From assembly GCA_921293015.1 (NCBI GenBank), contig OV121092.1, positions 6,268,001 through 6,332,000 of the forward strand: DNA of 64,000 nucleotides, read 5' to 3'. Positions 25,977 through 37,702 of the stretch are shown here, piece after piece (within the stretch, counting starts at the first letter, position 1; each line of letters starts with the position of its first letter). The notes under the pieces are model-generated. The model was not told where the DNA came from. It did not search any database and saw nothing but the letters and a program-made list of their open reading frames with translations. The DNA comes from Phorcus lineatus. Its lineage: Eukaryota > Mollusca > Gastropoda > Trochida > Trochidae. The translations under genes were made by a program, and so were the position numbers.

Positions 25977-27062
25977 TTTCAACACAGGAATAATTTGATT
26001 TTTTTCTGGTTGAGATAATGACCTACAGCCGAGTGGGTATCGTATATAACCTTCAAGTGACAGCGAGAAGGTTATATCCGATAGCCACGAGGATGTGGTC
26101 ATTATCTCACACCACATGGTCCAATGAATCAACGTTATATTATTGTAACATTGATTAAAAGATGTTTTAAGTTTTCAAGAGTGACACAATAACATCCAAC
26201 TTTTAGATTACGCATTGTCTGGTATTAAGTTAACAATGACGAAAGCAAAATGTTTGGATTTTTTGTTTATGTTATTGAACATTTTTAATTGAAATGAAGA
26301 AATTATACCTGTTCACAGCATGTAACATTAAATTTACACATTACTATGTATTATATAATCAACGACTAATGGCAAATGGGGTGGCTATCCTTTTCTATTT
26401 ATTGATAGGGATAATTTGAATTAAAATAAAAATGTTTTACCTGTTCAATTTATCTTAGAAGAGTCAGTTCAAAATAAAACAAAAATCTTAGGTTCGTTAA
26501 TTTCTGTTGTCAAAAGATATATAACTTTAAATATCAAGTTCCTTAAATTCGACCAAACAAAATAAATGAATTAAGGATTTTCCACTGTTTCATATTTAGA
26601 GTTTCCATGAATAAAACAAAATAATCCCATTTGTAAAAGTGAAAATCGACCTTTAGATAGTACAGTTTTTGTTTTTGAAGCGTTGGAAAGCGGACGAAGC
26701 TGATGCGAAATATGTTCAACAATTTGTCAACTGTACCTTCAATATTGCAAAATGAGCATTTCAACGCGATTAAAACATGTTGCTTCAAAGTTTTTTTATT
26801 TCAAACACATAATTTCAAGGTGTTGGGTACCTTAACATCCCCTAAAACACAGTGGTTTTATAGTTATTTCGAGGTGCGATACCGCAAAACAAGTGAGGCG
26901 AAGCCGAGCATGTTTGCGGTATCGAACCGAGAGCGTTTCGATGAAACGCAGCCTGGATGTTAACAGAAGTAAAGTTATATAATATAACCATCACACGCCT
27001 GGTTATATGAAATAGCTAACCTCTGATATTGACCCGATAACCACACCAAGTGGTGTATGATG
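25977..27062. mobile_element. About 1.1-kb noncoding insertion with hairpin end, copy A
   Basis: Compared with the uninterrupted relative at about 52770 (tatgaacaaaatgttgaaataattgc), this interval is extra sequence. Near its left end (26009-26113) lies a long imperfect hairpin: gagataatgacctacagccg and the following 24 bases pair with a block ending in gtggtcattatctca. The interior is AT-rich; the right part has a second set of short palindromes (cgataccgcaaa / tttgcggtatcg; ccacaccaagtggtg). The frames in it are not coding-like. The exact ends are uncertain by about 20 bases. Confidence 0.6.
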
Positions 27063-27330
27063 AAATAATTGCTTTAGGGTGGCTTTTGTTTGCGACTCAC
27101 TGACGAGTGTACCTGAATGAACCACTAAATTATCTTGTGAATACGACTACAGCTCACGCCATTTTCGTGCACGACTTTTCTCGCCACATGATTTGGCTTA
27201 TCGTTGTTCTACGTATTGTTTTCAGAACTGAGGAGTGGAAGGATGCTTTCCGATTCAGAAGATAAAATGGTGAGGGTGTCGCGAAAGGTAGGACATGAAA
27301 CATGTACAGTCTACTTAAGATACAGATAAT
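27063..27330 (+). repeat. Right part of the interrupted dispersed repeat, copy A
   Basis: Resumes similarity with 52770-53150: tgaaataattgc, cactaaattatc, gtgaatacgacta, agctcac.ccattttcgtgc, cagcttatcgttg-like, and acatgtacagtct. The copy at 52.9 kb has about 90 extra bases. Confidence 0.7.
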
Positions 27331-27371
27331 TAACCCATTATAATGCTCTGGTTGAGCAGAGTTTTCAATGT

Positions 27372-27912
27372 GTTTACGGTTTAGGTAACAACTAGAAAAA
27401 TAAGACGTTATTGTATTCAAGACCTCCGGCCCATATACAGTTACGGTTTAGGAAACAACTAGAAAAAGAAGACGTTATTGTATTCAAGACCTCCGGCCCA
27501 TATACAGTTACGGTTTAGGAAACAACTAGAAAAAGAAGAAGTTATTGTATTCAAGGCCTCCGGCCCATATACAGTTACGGTTTAGGTAACAACCAGAAAA
27601 AGAAGAAGTTATTGTATTCAAGGCCTCCGGCCTATATACAGTTACGGTTTAGGTAACAACTAGAAAAAGAAGAAGTTATTGTATTCAAGGCCTCCGGCCC
27701 ATATACAGTTACGGTTTAGGTAACAACTAGAAAAAGAAGAAGTTATTGTATTCAAGGCCTCCGGCCCATATACAGTTACGGTTTAGGTAACAACTAGAAA
27801 AAGAAGAAGTTATTGTATTCAAGGCCTCCGGCCCATATACAGTTACGGTTTAGGTAACGACTAGAAAAAGAAGAAGTTACTGTATTCAAGGCCTTCGGCA
27901 CATATACAGTTT
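27372..27912 (+). repeat. 67-bp minisatellite, 8 units (copy A)
   Basis: Units begin at about 27374, 27441, 27508, 27575, 27642, 27709, 27776 and 27843; each has tacggtttaggtaacaacta, gaaaaagaagaagttattgt and attcaaggcctccggcccat. Edge units are more diverged than inner ones. Confidence 0.95.
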
Positions 27913-28619
27913 ACAGAGTTACACAAAATAATATTATACAACATTTGTTACTTTAACATTTCATATCTTACTTTGATGGCATGTTTTATAAACCATGACA
28001 AATTCTTAATAGCATTTTCGTCACTAGATGAAAATAATGATTTAAACGCTACTACTGGGGGCTTTGATAGATGTTGATCAGGTACATACATTTTCTTTAT
28101 TCATCATATTATTTACAGATAAAAACAAATTTGATTTCGTCTTCAACTGTGTCTTTGCGTAATGGACAAACCCTTTGGTTTCTTTCGAGTGACAGCATTC
28201 TTCATTTATCATTAAATCCATGTCTAAAGTTAACCAAACTACAAGTTATATCACTAACTGTAAGTATCGACAGATAGGTTTCTGGCATGGCTGAAGTAGA
28301 TTTAAAAATATCCTAGCTTGTGCTATTATTTATGCGCGATTGCCATTCCTAATGAAACATATATAAAGGAGTATTCCAATGAAAAATTAAAATCATCCTT
28401 TTAAAACATGTTTTGTTAATGTTTCCGTTCATTACAACAAATATTTTTTTAGACCTTTGTGGAGAGGATAGCCTAGACAGATAGAGTTCGAGTCTCGGTA
28501 AAGTCAATATTTTGAGAGACTTTTATTCCTCGGAACCCGGTCGACTTTAATCAGACTGATATTTTGCCAATTCTACAATAAAAGTTCAAAGTTTAAAAAA
28601 ATGACATTAACTGATTTCA

Positions 28620-28930
28620 ATAGGGCGCCATCTTGCGTTTTCGAAGGATAAACGAGAGCGTGAAAAAGAGGTCAGCGACACACCACGAAATTAGGTGACT
28701 CACGTTGCGCAATGCCGGTCTGTCACGCTTGGAGATGTTCTTTACCGTAACGATAGGAGAAGATGTCCCCGTTCGAGGAAAATTTTATTTTCAGCTACCA
28801 AGGCCTCAAAAGGACAAGCTATTAGCCACTAATTGACAAGAAACTGATTGCAAAACGTAAGAACCGACTGGACCATAACCACCGTCACGTCCGGGAAGCG
28901 CAAGTTTTGAACACGTCCAACATTAAAAAC
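28620..28930 (+). pseudogene. Possible THAP-domain relic (copy A)
   Basis: Around a start-like ATG at 28713 one frame reads MPVCHAWRCSL before a stop; another frame further on has VRTDWTITTVTSGKRKF. The opening MPVC and a later R.DW....t. pattern are features of THAP zinc-binding domains, which often come from P elements. The Cys/His at the end are lost and the frame is broken. The same relic is at 33974-34284. Weak call; there may be nothing here. Confidence 0.2.
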
Positions 28931-29669
28931 AGGCTGGGTCTTACTAATCATATTGAAATAAATCTTCACACGTTTTTGCGTAATGTAATATATTTTCATA
29001 GTAAATTAGATAGAATTAGTTTCATGACATTGATTTTAATAGCACAATGAACAAATATCTTTTCCAGTTTTCTCAAGCGAATCCTGAAGGAAAACCTCGT
29101 TTTATTGTGGTATGTTCGTAATCAAAATGATTAGCTCACATATATCGGATTTTATTTGATAGACCAGAAGGTCCAATTATTTTCTAATATGAAATTATAA
29201 TAATTAATTGCGACAAGGACATCACTCTCTGTCTGACATTTTGTACTTATGCTTTAGAAATCTGAATAATTTAGTTTTGGTGCGAGATCAATTTGATTAC
29301 GATTTGATTTCGATTTAACTGATCGTGAATGGCATAACACATTACGAAGGGATAGTGTAACTAAATAGTGCATATCTTTATTTTGTATGGTTTTGATATT
29401 GATGTTTTTTATGCCATATTAGCCTTGACTGTGTGGGAACAGGTGTGTCTAATAATGGCTGAACATCAATAAAAAAAATAAAGACATTCATTGTATTTGA
29501 GATCTTGTTGTTTATGTAATTTTATTAGTGGACTCTGGGGAACATTATGCATTTGTATATATCATCAAGTTTAATATTTCCTGCAAAGTAAGGATGCTCA
29601 AGTTTAATAATGATTAATAGTGCTAAGAATCATAGTAAGTCTTTGAAAGCAACAATCAATTATAACTTT

Positions 29670-29670
<1 letters not shown>

Positions 29671-29731
<61 letters not shown>
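29671..29731. repeat. (AAT)n microsatellite, LINE tail, copy A
   Basis: About twenty pure AAT/ATT units. It is the 3' tail of the minus-strand LINE, so it arose with the insertion. Confidence 0.95.
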
Positions 29732-29732
<1 letters not shown>

Positions 29733-30097
29733 GAAGGCATTTATATAGCGCAAATCTCTGAGTGGACTCTTTGCGCTCCTCTCTCACAAAATTGTCAATC
29801 GAGGATTACAGTTCAAGGGAAAGCTTTTCTAAACAAGGATGTTTTCAGACCCGTTTTAAAACTTTTGATAGAAGGAGCCTTGCGGAGTTCATTTGGCAGA
29901 CTACTTCAAACTGAAGGTGCACTCTACTTGAATGAGCGTTTTTGCATTTTGGAATTTTTAATAGTTTTTTATTTGAAGAACGAAGCGTGCGTGTAGCCTG
30001 GTAGGTGGACAGCTCATGGGAGAGGTATGGTGGAATTGACCCATCGAAGTGGCGATATGCGAATGTGGCAATCTTGTAAGTGATCCTGTGAGTGATA

Positions 30098-30471
30098 GGC
30101 TATGCTTGATTCGTTTAAGCGGCGTATATCCAGGACATGGAACCGGCGTACGCCGGGTCAGTAACAGGCTCAAGTTGAATCAAGTATGTTGGCATACACA
30201 CAGGAAGCAGTCATCATACCTCAGACTAGTTTCAATATACGTTTCATCAATATGATATAAATATTTTTCAAACATTTTGTAATGATGACTTTAAAATAGT
30301 TGTGGAATAGTGGCAACGAAAATATTTGTCCGCCATTATACGCCAGCTTTGCCTGTCATTTAAAACCGGCGAATCCGGCGTACGCCGGTTGCCAATAAAG
30401 GGACTCGACGCTTTCGTCATTTCCAACGGCGTACTCCGGATAGTTCCATGTGTTACCAATCAAGCATAGCC
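30098..30471. mobile_element. 374-bp inverted-repeat insertion inside the LINE, copy A
   Basis: Ends are perfect 14-base inverted repeats (ggctatgcttgatt / aatcaagcatagcc), with weaker matching further in (ttccatgt / acatggaa). It contains two perfect 14-base palindromes ccggcgtacgccgg (30143-30156 and 30375-30388). It separates the HWLPV and RITYKIA parts of the RT protein. No open frame of note and no convincing target duplication. Superfamily unknown. Confidence 0.75.
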
Positions 30472-31398
30472 ACAGGTAACCAGTGAAGATGTTTAAACAT
30501 CGGGGTGACGTGATCATACTTGCCTCTTCTCATCAAAAGGCGGGCTGCAGCGTTTTGTACACGCTTGAGACAAGTGATCTCTTCAGTAGGGAGTCCGTAA
30601 AACACAGAGTTACAATAGTTTAGTCTTGAAGTGATGAAACATCTTACAAGACTGGCTGCTGCATCTTCAGTAAGGAAAGATCTGATAGAGGCAATCCTGT
30701 GCATTTCGAGGTAGCATGTACGTGAGACGTTGCTGAAGTGGTTATGGAGTGTAAGACATCGATCTAAGTACACCCCTAGGTACTTTGAACATGACTGAAA
30801 GGGAATGACATTGTCGCCGATAGTGGCCGATTCGTTTATGATGATATTTAGACGGGAAGGTGCACCAACCGGCATGAGTTCTGTTTTCTCAGTGTTCAAA
30901 TTTAGTTTGTCAGAAGACATCCAGTCCGAAACATCACTAATGCATGTTTGGATGCATTGTTTGACAGCACCGAATTCCTGGGGAACATCACTTTTTGACA
31001 GTTCTGTGTCATCTGCATATTTCTCATATTCACAGTTGTGGGGAGTGATAACATCTGAGAGTGGGTGTACATAGAGTGTAAATAGTACTGTGGAACCCGT
31101 ACTGTAGGTAAGCAGGTTCAGAATGCATAGCATCAACAGTTACTGACTGTGCGCGGCAACTTACGTAGGATTTGAACCAAGCTAAGACTGTGCCTTGAAT
31201 ACCATAGGTTGTTTCCATCCGTCACAGAAGAATGGAGTGGTCAAGTGTGTCGAAGGCTGCGCTCAGGTCTAGTAGAGCCATCAAAGAGACTTGTCTTTCA
31301 TCAGCTTTGAGCAGTAAGTTATTCACAACATTGAGAACAGCTGTTTCTGTGCTGTGATTATGTCTATAAGCTGACTGATGTATTTCGTGAACAAATTG

Positions 31399-32484
31399 TT
31401 TCAACACAGGAATAATTTGATTTTTTTCTGGTTGAGATAATGACCTACAGCCGAGTGGGTATCGTATATAACCTTCAAGTGACAGCGAGAAGGTTATATC
31501 CGATAGCCACGAGGATGTGGTCATTATCTCACACCACATGGTCCAATGAATCAACGTTAAATTATTGTAACATTGATTAAAAGATGTTTTAAGTTTTCAA
31601 GAGTGACACAATAACATCCAACTTTTAGATTACGCATTGTCTGGTATTAAGTTAACAATGACGAAAGCAAAATGTTTGGATTTTTTGTTTATGTTATTGA
31701 ACATTTTTAATTGAAATGAAGAAATTATACCTGTTCACAGCATGTAACATTAAATTTACACATTACTGGGTATTATATAATCAACGACTAATGGCAAATG
31801 GGGTGGCTATCCTTTTCTATTTATTGATAGGGATAATTTAAATTAAAATAAAAATGTTTTACCTGTTCAATTTATCTTAGAAGAGTCAGTTCAAAATAAA
31901 ACAAAAATCTTAGGTTCGTTAATTTCTGTTGTCAAAAGATATATAACTTTAAATATCAAGTTCCTTAAATTCGACCAAACAAAATAAATGAATTAAGGAT
32001 TTTCCACTGTTTCATATTTAAAGTTTCCATGAATAAAACAAAATAATCCCATTTGTAAAAGTGAAAATCGACCTTTAGATAGTACAGTTTTTGTTTTTGA
32101 AGCGTTGGAAAGCGGACGAAGCTGATGCGAAATATGTTCAACAATTTGTCAACTGTACCTTCAATATTGCAAAATGAGCATTTCAACGCGATTAAAACAT
32201 GTTGCTTCAAAGGTTTTTATTTCAAACACATAATTTCAAGGTGTTGGGTACCTTAAGATCCCCTAAAACACAGTGGTTTTATAGTTATTTCGAGGTGCGA
32301 TACCGCAAAACAAGTGAGGCGAAGCCGAGCATGTTTGCGGTATCGAACCGAGAGCGTTTCGATGAAACGCAGCCTGGATGTTAACAGAAGTAAAGTTATA
32401 TAATATAACCATCACACGCATGGTTATATGAAATAGCTAACCTCTGATATTGACCCGATAACCACACCAAGTGGTGTATGATGA
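31399..32484. mobile_element. About 1.1-kb noncoding insertion with hairpin end, copy B
   Basis: Second copy of the element at 25977-27062; hairpin at 31431-31535. It lacks the left flank of the dispersed repeat because the duplication began at the insertion's edge. Confidence 0.6.
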
Positions 32485-32795
32485 AATAATTGCTTTAGGG
32501 TGGCTTTTGTTTGCGACTCACTGACGAGTGTACCTGAATGAACCACTAAATTATCTTGTGAATACGACTACAGCTCACGCCATTTTCGTGCACGACTTTT
32601 CTCGCCACATGATTTGGCTTATCGTTGTTCTACGTATTGTTTTCAGAACTGAGGAGTGGAAGGATGCTTTCCGATTCAGAAGAAAAAATGGTGAGGGTGT
32701 CGCGAAAGGTAGGACATGAAACATGTACAGTCTACTTAAGATACAGATAATTAACCCATTATAATGCTCTGGTTGAGCAGAGTTTTCAATGTGTT

Positions 32796-33268
32796 TACGG
32801 TTTAGGTAACAACTAGAAAAATAAGACGTTATTGTATTCAAGACCTCCGGCCCATATACAGTTACGGTTTAGGAAACAACTAGAAAAAGAAGAAGTTATT
32901 GTATTCAAGGCCTCCGGCCCATATACAGTTACGGTTTAGGTAACAACCAGAAAAAGAAGAAGTTATTGTATTCAAGGCCTCCGGCCTATATACAGTTACG
33001 GTTTAGGTAACAACTAGAAAAAGAAGAAGTTATTGTATTCAAGGCCTCCGGCCCATATACAGTTACGGTTTAGGTAACAACTAGAAAAAGAAGAAGTTAT
33101 TGTATTCAAGGCCTCCGGCCCATATACAGTTAAGGTTTAGGTAACAACTAGAAAAAGAAGAAGTTATTGTATTCAAGGCCTCCGGCCCATATACAGTTAC
33201 GGTTTAGGTAACGACTAGAAAAAGAAGAAGTTACTGTATTCAAGGCCTTCGGCACATATACAGTTTAC
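32796..33268 (+). repeat. 67-bp minisatellite, 7 units (copy B)
   Basis: Same unit as at 27372-27912 but one fewer repeat, starting at about 32797, 32863, 32931, 32998, 33065, 33132 and 33199. The missing unit explains nearly all of the length difference between the duplication copies. Confidence 0.95.
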
Positions 33269-35023
33269 AGAGTTACACAAAATAATATTATACAACATTT
33301 GTTACTTTAACATTTCATATCTTACTTTGATGGCATGTTTTATAAACCATGACAAATTCTTAATAGCATTTTCGTCACTAGATGAAAATAATGATTTAAA
33401 CGCTACTACTGGGGGCTTTGATAGATGTTGATCAGGTACATACATTTTCTTTATTCATCATATTATTTACAGATAAAAACAAATTTGATTTCGTCTTCAA
33501 CTGTGTCTTTGCGTAATGGACAAACCCTTTGGTTTCTTTCGAGTGAAAGCATTCTTCATTTATCATTAAATCCATGTCTAAAGTTAACCAAACTACAAGT
33601 TATATCACTAACTGTAAGTATCGACAGATAGGTTTCTGGCATGGCTGAAGTAGATTTAAAAATATCCTAGCTTGTGCTATTATTTATGCGCGATTGCCAT
33701 TCCTAATGAAACATATATAAAGGAGTATTCCAATGAAAAATTAAAATCATCCTTTTAAAACATGTTTTGTTAATGTTTCCGTTCATTACAACAAATATTT
33801 TTTTAGACCTTTGTGGAGAGGATAGCCTAGACAGATAGAGTTCGAGTCTCGGTAAAGTCAATATTTTGAGAGACTTTTATTCCTCGGAACCCGGTCGACT
33901 TTAATCAGACTGATATTTTGCCAATTCTACAATAAAAGTTCAAAGTTTAAAAAAATGACATTAACTGATTTCAATAGGGCGCCATCTTGCGTTTTCGAAG
34001 GATAAACGAGAGCGTGAAAAAGAGGTCAGCGACACACCACGAAATTAGGTGACTCACGTTGCGCAATGCCGGTCTGTCACGCTTGGACATGTTCTTTACC
34101 GTAACGATAGGAGAAGATGTCCCCGTTCGAGGAAAATTTTATTTTCAGCTACCAAGGCCTCAAAAGGACAAGCTATTAGCCACTAATTGACAAGAAACTG
34201 ATTGCAAAACGTAAGAACCGACTGGACCATAACCACCGTCACGTCCGGGAAGCGCAAGTTTTGAACACGTCCAACATTAAAAACAGGCTGGGTCTTACTA
34301 ATCATATTGAAATAAATCTTCACACGTTTTTGCGTAATGTAATATATTTTCATAGTAAATTAGATAGAATTAGTTTCATGACATTGATTTTAATAGCACA
34401 ATGAACAAATATCTTTTCCAGTTTTTTCAAGCGAATCCTGAAGGAAAACCTCGTTTTATTGTGGTATGTTCGTAATCAAAATGATTAGCTCACATATATC
34501 GGATTTTATTTGATAGACCAGAAGGTCCAATTATTTTCTAATATGAAATTATAATAATTAATTGCGACAAGGACATCACTCTCTGTCTGACATTTTGTAC
34601 TTATGCTTTAGAAATCTGAATAATTTAGTTTTGGTGCGAGATCAATTTGATTACGATTTGATTTCGATTTAACTGATCGTGAATGGCATAACACATTACG
34701 AAGGGATAGTGTAACTAAATAGTGCATATCTTTATTTTGTATGGTTTTGATATTGATGTTTTTTATGCCATATTAGCCTTGACTGTGTGGGAACAGGTGT
34801 GTCTAATAATGGCTGAACATCAATAAAAAAAATAAAGACATTCATTGTATTTGAGATCTTGTTGTTTATGTAATTTTATTAGTGGACTCTGGGGAACATT
34901 ATGCATTTGTATATATCAAGTAGTTAAATATTTCCTGCATAATAAGGATGCTCAAGTTTAATAATGATTAATAGTGCTAAGAATCATAGTAAGTCTTTGA
35001 AAGCAACAATCAATTATAACTTT

Positions 35024-35024
<1 letters not shown>

Positions 35025-35078
<54 letters not shown>

Positions 35079-35088
35079 TAATAATAAT
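35025..35088. repeat. (AAT)n microsatellite, LINE tail, copy B
   Basis: Homologue of 29671-29731, now with one AAC interruption (aataacaataat). Confidence 0.95.
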
Positions 35089-35451
35089 GGAAGGCATTTA
35101 TATAGCGCAAATCTCTGAGTGGACTCTTTGCGCTCCTCTCACAAAATGTCAATCGAGGATTACAGTTCAAGGGAAAGCTTTTCTAAACAAGAATGTTTTC
35201 AGACCCGTTTTAAAACTTTTGATAGAAGGAGCCTTGCGGAGTTCATTTGGCAGACTACTTCAAACTGAAGGTGCACTCTACTTGAATGAGCGTTTTTGCA
35301 TTTTGGAATTTTTAATAGTTTTTTATTTGAAGAACGAAGCGTGCGTGTAGCCTGGTAGGTGGACAGCTCATGGGAGAGGTATGGTGGAAGTGACCCATCG
35401 AAGTGGCGATATGCGAATGTGGCAATCTTGTAAGTGATCGTGTGAGTGATA

Positions 35452-35825
35452 GGCTATGCTTGATTCGTTTAAGCGGCGTATATCCAGGACATGGAACCGG
35501 CGTACGCCGGGTCAGTAACAGGCTCAAGTTGAATCAAGTATGTTGGCATACACACAGGAAGCAGTCATCATACCTCAGACTAGTTTCAATATACGTTTCA
35601 TCAATATGATATAAATATTTTTCAAACATTTTGTAATGATGACTTTAAAATAGTTGTGGAATAGTCGCAACGAAAATATTTGTCCGCCATTATACGCCAG
35701 CTTTGCCTGTCATTTAAAACCGGCGAATCCGGCGTACGCCGGTTGCCAATAAAGGGACTCGACGCTTTCGTCATTTCCGACGGCGTACTCCGGATAGTTC
35801 CATGTGTTACCAATCAAGCATAGCC
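35452..35825. mobile_element. 374-bp inverted-repeat insertion inside the LINE, copy B
   Basis: Homologue of 30098-30471; both ccggcgtacgccgg palindromes are conserved (35497-35510 and 35729-35742). Confidence 0.75.
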
Positions 35826-37199
35826 ACAGGTAACCAGTGAAGATGTTTAAACATCGGGGTGACGTGATCATACTTGCCTCTTCTCATCAAAAGGCGGGCT
35901 GCAGCGTTTTGTACACGCTTGAGACAAGTGATCTCTTCAGTAGGGAGTCCGTAAAACACAGAGTTACAATAGTTTAGTCTTGAAGTGATGAAACATCTTA
36001 CAAGACTGGCTGCTGCATCTTCAGTAAGGAAAGATCTGATAGAGGCAATCCTGTGCATTTCGAGGTAGCATGTACGTGAGACGTTGCTGAAGTGGTTATG
36101 GAGTGTAAGACATCGATCTAAGTACACCCCTAGGTACTTTGAACATGACTGAAAGGGAATGACATTGTCGCCGATAGTGGCCGATTCGTTTATGATGATA
36201 TTTAGACGGGAAGGTGCACCAACCGGCATGAGTTCTGTTTTCTCAGTGTTCAAATTTAGTTTGTCAGAAGACATCCAGTCCGAAACATCACTAATGCATG
36301 TTTGGATGCATTGTTTGACAGCACCGAATTCCTGGGGAACATCACTTTTTGACAGTTCTGTGTCATCTGCATATTTCTCATATTCACAGTTGTGGGGAGT
36401 GATAACATCTGAGAGTGGGTGTACATAGAGTGTAAATAGTACTGTGGAACCCGTACTGTAGGTAAGCAGGTTCAGAATGCATAGCATCAACAGTTACTGA
36501 CTGTGCGCGGCAACTTACGTAGGATTTGAACCAAGCTAAGACTGTGCCTTGAATACCATAGGTTGTTTCCATCCGTCACAGAAGAATGGAGTGGTCAAGT
36601 GTGTCGAAGGCTGCGCTCAGGTCTAGTAGAGCCATCAAAGAGACTTGTCTTTCATCAGCTTTGAGCAGTAAGTTATTCACAACATTGAGAACAGCTGTTT
36701 CTGTGCTGTGATTCTGTCGATAAGCTGACTGATGTATTTCTTGAACACCAGCACTGCTGACATGTGATAGCAATTGTTGTAAAACTACTTTTTCTAGTAT
36801 CTTAGATATAAAAGGTAAATTTGAAACAGGACGGAAATTTTTCATGTCGTTACCGTCCAGACTAGCCTTCTTTAGATGGGGTATACCGATTGCGTCCTTG
36901 AATTTCGGTGGAACACAACCAGTAGTGAGAGATAGATTGATAATGGTAGTTATCACGGGACATAAGTCTGCAATACAATGTTTTGTAATGGAGGTTGGAA
37001 TTGAGACTAAGCTGCAACTTTTGTTAGGCGATTTCAGAACGATTTCACAAACTGTTGTCTCAGAAACAAGTTTAAATTCAGAAAACACAGGTCCATTATG
37101 GATCGAAACGTCGCAGGGTTGACTGGACAAGAATCAAGGTCCTCACGTATTCGGCTTATTTTCTGTGAAAAGTAGTGCCTCAGTTACTCAATGCTTAAT

Positions 37200-37695
37200 A
37201 GAATAGCATTATCTAGATCATACATTGTGCATATTACTTATGCTTACATCATTACACATAAAGCAATGAGAATATCTTTCAATAAATATGATATGATATA
37301 TTATAGTATTGTACTATCATGCATCACGTGATGATACAATTAACCACAGTGTATATACATATTAATGATCATTACGACTAACACGCAATGATAAGTTATA
37401 TACAATGATATAAATATACATGTACACATACCCTGTGGGTGGTACATGGGTGCACCCAACTTGATTACCACGTACTGGAATCTACGGGGATATCGCTGTA
37501 GTAAAAATCATTGAATATTAGGTAAAGGTTATGTGGAATGTATTAATAATAACAACATAACTTATCAAATCATTTCTTCCACATCACTTATATTTACACC
37601 TACAAATAGTTAAAATATAGCCACTTATATAAAACACACTCTCTCATCTCAAACGCTCATAAAAAGGATAGTAAAGATAAGAATAAAGAGCAATA
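37200..37695. other. No gene seen
   Basis: AT-rich spacer with repeated atgata / tatatacat-like words; nothing supported. Confidence 0.45.
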
Positions 37696-37702
37696 CTTAT
37701 TA

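Larger units (their letters stand above)
25967..31388. repeat. Tandem duplication, copy A (5,422 bp)
   Basis: First of two head-to-tail copies; the second is 31389-36742. The coordinate offset between copies is 5,422 at the left and 5,354 to the right of the minisatellite; the difference is one 67-base minisatellite unit plus a single-base deletion. Differences elsewhere are sparse point changes and small indels. The copy holds an AT-rich insertion element, part of an older dispersed repeat, the minisatellite, a possible THAP relic and a truncated LINE. Confidence 0.95.
29671..31388 (-). mobile_element. L2/CR1-like LINE, dead, cut by the duplication junction (copy A)
   Basis: Reads leftwards. 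RT motifs: LMALLDLSAAFDTLDH near the right end, and the catalytic box YADD at 31008-31019 in a frame ending 30453 (residues such as KYLGV, RLNYCNS, VQNAAARLL, HLHWLPV). The RT is split by a frame change at about 31060-31140 in the region before the YADD box. After a 374-bp insertion the frame resumes (RITYKIATFAYRHFDG, IPPYLSHEL). The 3' end has gcgctatataaatgcc followed by an (ATT)n tail, typical of the L2 group. The 5' part is lost at 31388. No endonuclease domain remains. Confidence 0.85.
31389..36742. repeat. Tandem duplication, copy B (5,354 bp)
   Basis: Second head-to-tail copy. Beyond 36742 the LINE continues, so copy B keeps the original right flank while copy A ends inside the LINE. 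At the junction (31384-31396) the LINE text gtatttc[g]tgaaca joins the left-end text tgaacaaattg, sharing TGAACA. Confidence 0.95.
35025..37195 (-). mobile_element. L2/CR1-like LINE, 5' truncated and dead (copy B)
   Basis: Longer than copy A: the frame 37130-36576 adds the fingers region of the RT (NFRPVSNLPFISKILEKVV, AYRQNHSTETAVL, ALLDLSAAFDTLDH), and weaker coding similarity (KISRIREDLDS) extends to about 37190. The second part (frame ending 35807) has YADD, KYLGV and RLNYCNS. The frame break before YADD, the 374-bp insertion and the (ATT)n tail are as in copy A, so these lesions predate the duplication. No endonuclease domain; 5' truncation is usual for LINE copies. Confidence 0.9.

Noticed and set aside
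25917..26132. Frame starting MIHWTMWCEIMTTSSW, also at 31222-31554
   Set aside because: It lies in the hairpin of the 1.1-kb noncoding insertion; at the second place it only appears fused to LINE reverse transcriptase because the duplication junction joined the two.
28450..28505. tRNA-like block with gatagcctagacag and gagttcgagtctcg
   Set aside because: Resembles A and B boxes, but the spacing is too short for a tRNA and the T arm does not pair; at best a degraded relic.
29610..29996. 128-residue frame containing a poly-isoleucine run
   Set aside because: Antisense reading of the LINE 3' end and its (ATT)n tail.
30805..31074. 89-residue plus-strand frame, duplicated at 36159-36428
   Set aside because: Antisense shadow of the LINE reverse transcriptase frame that carries YADD.
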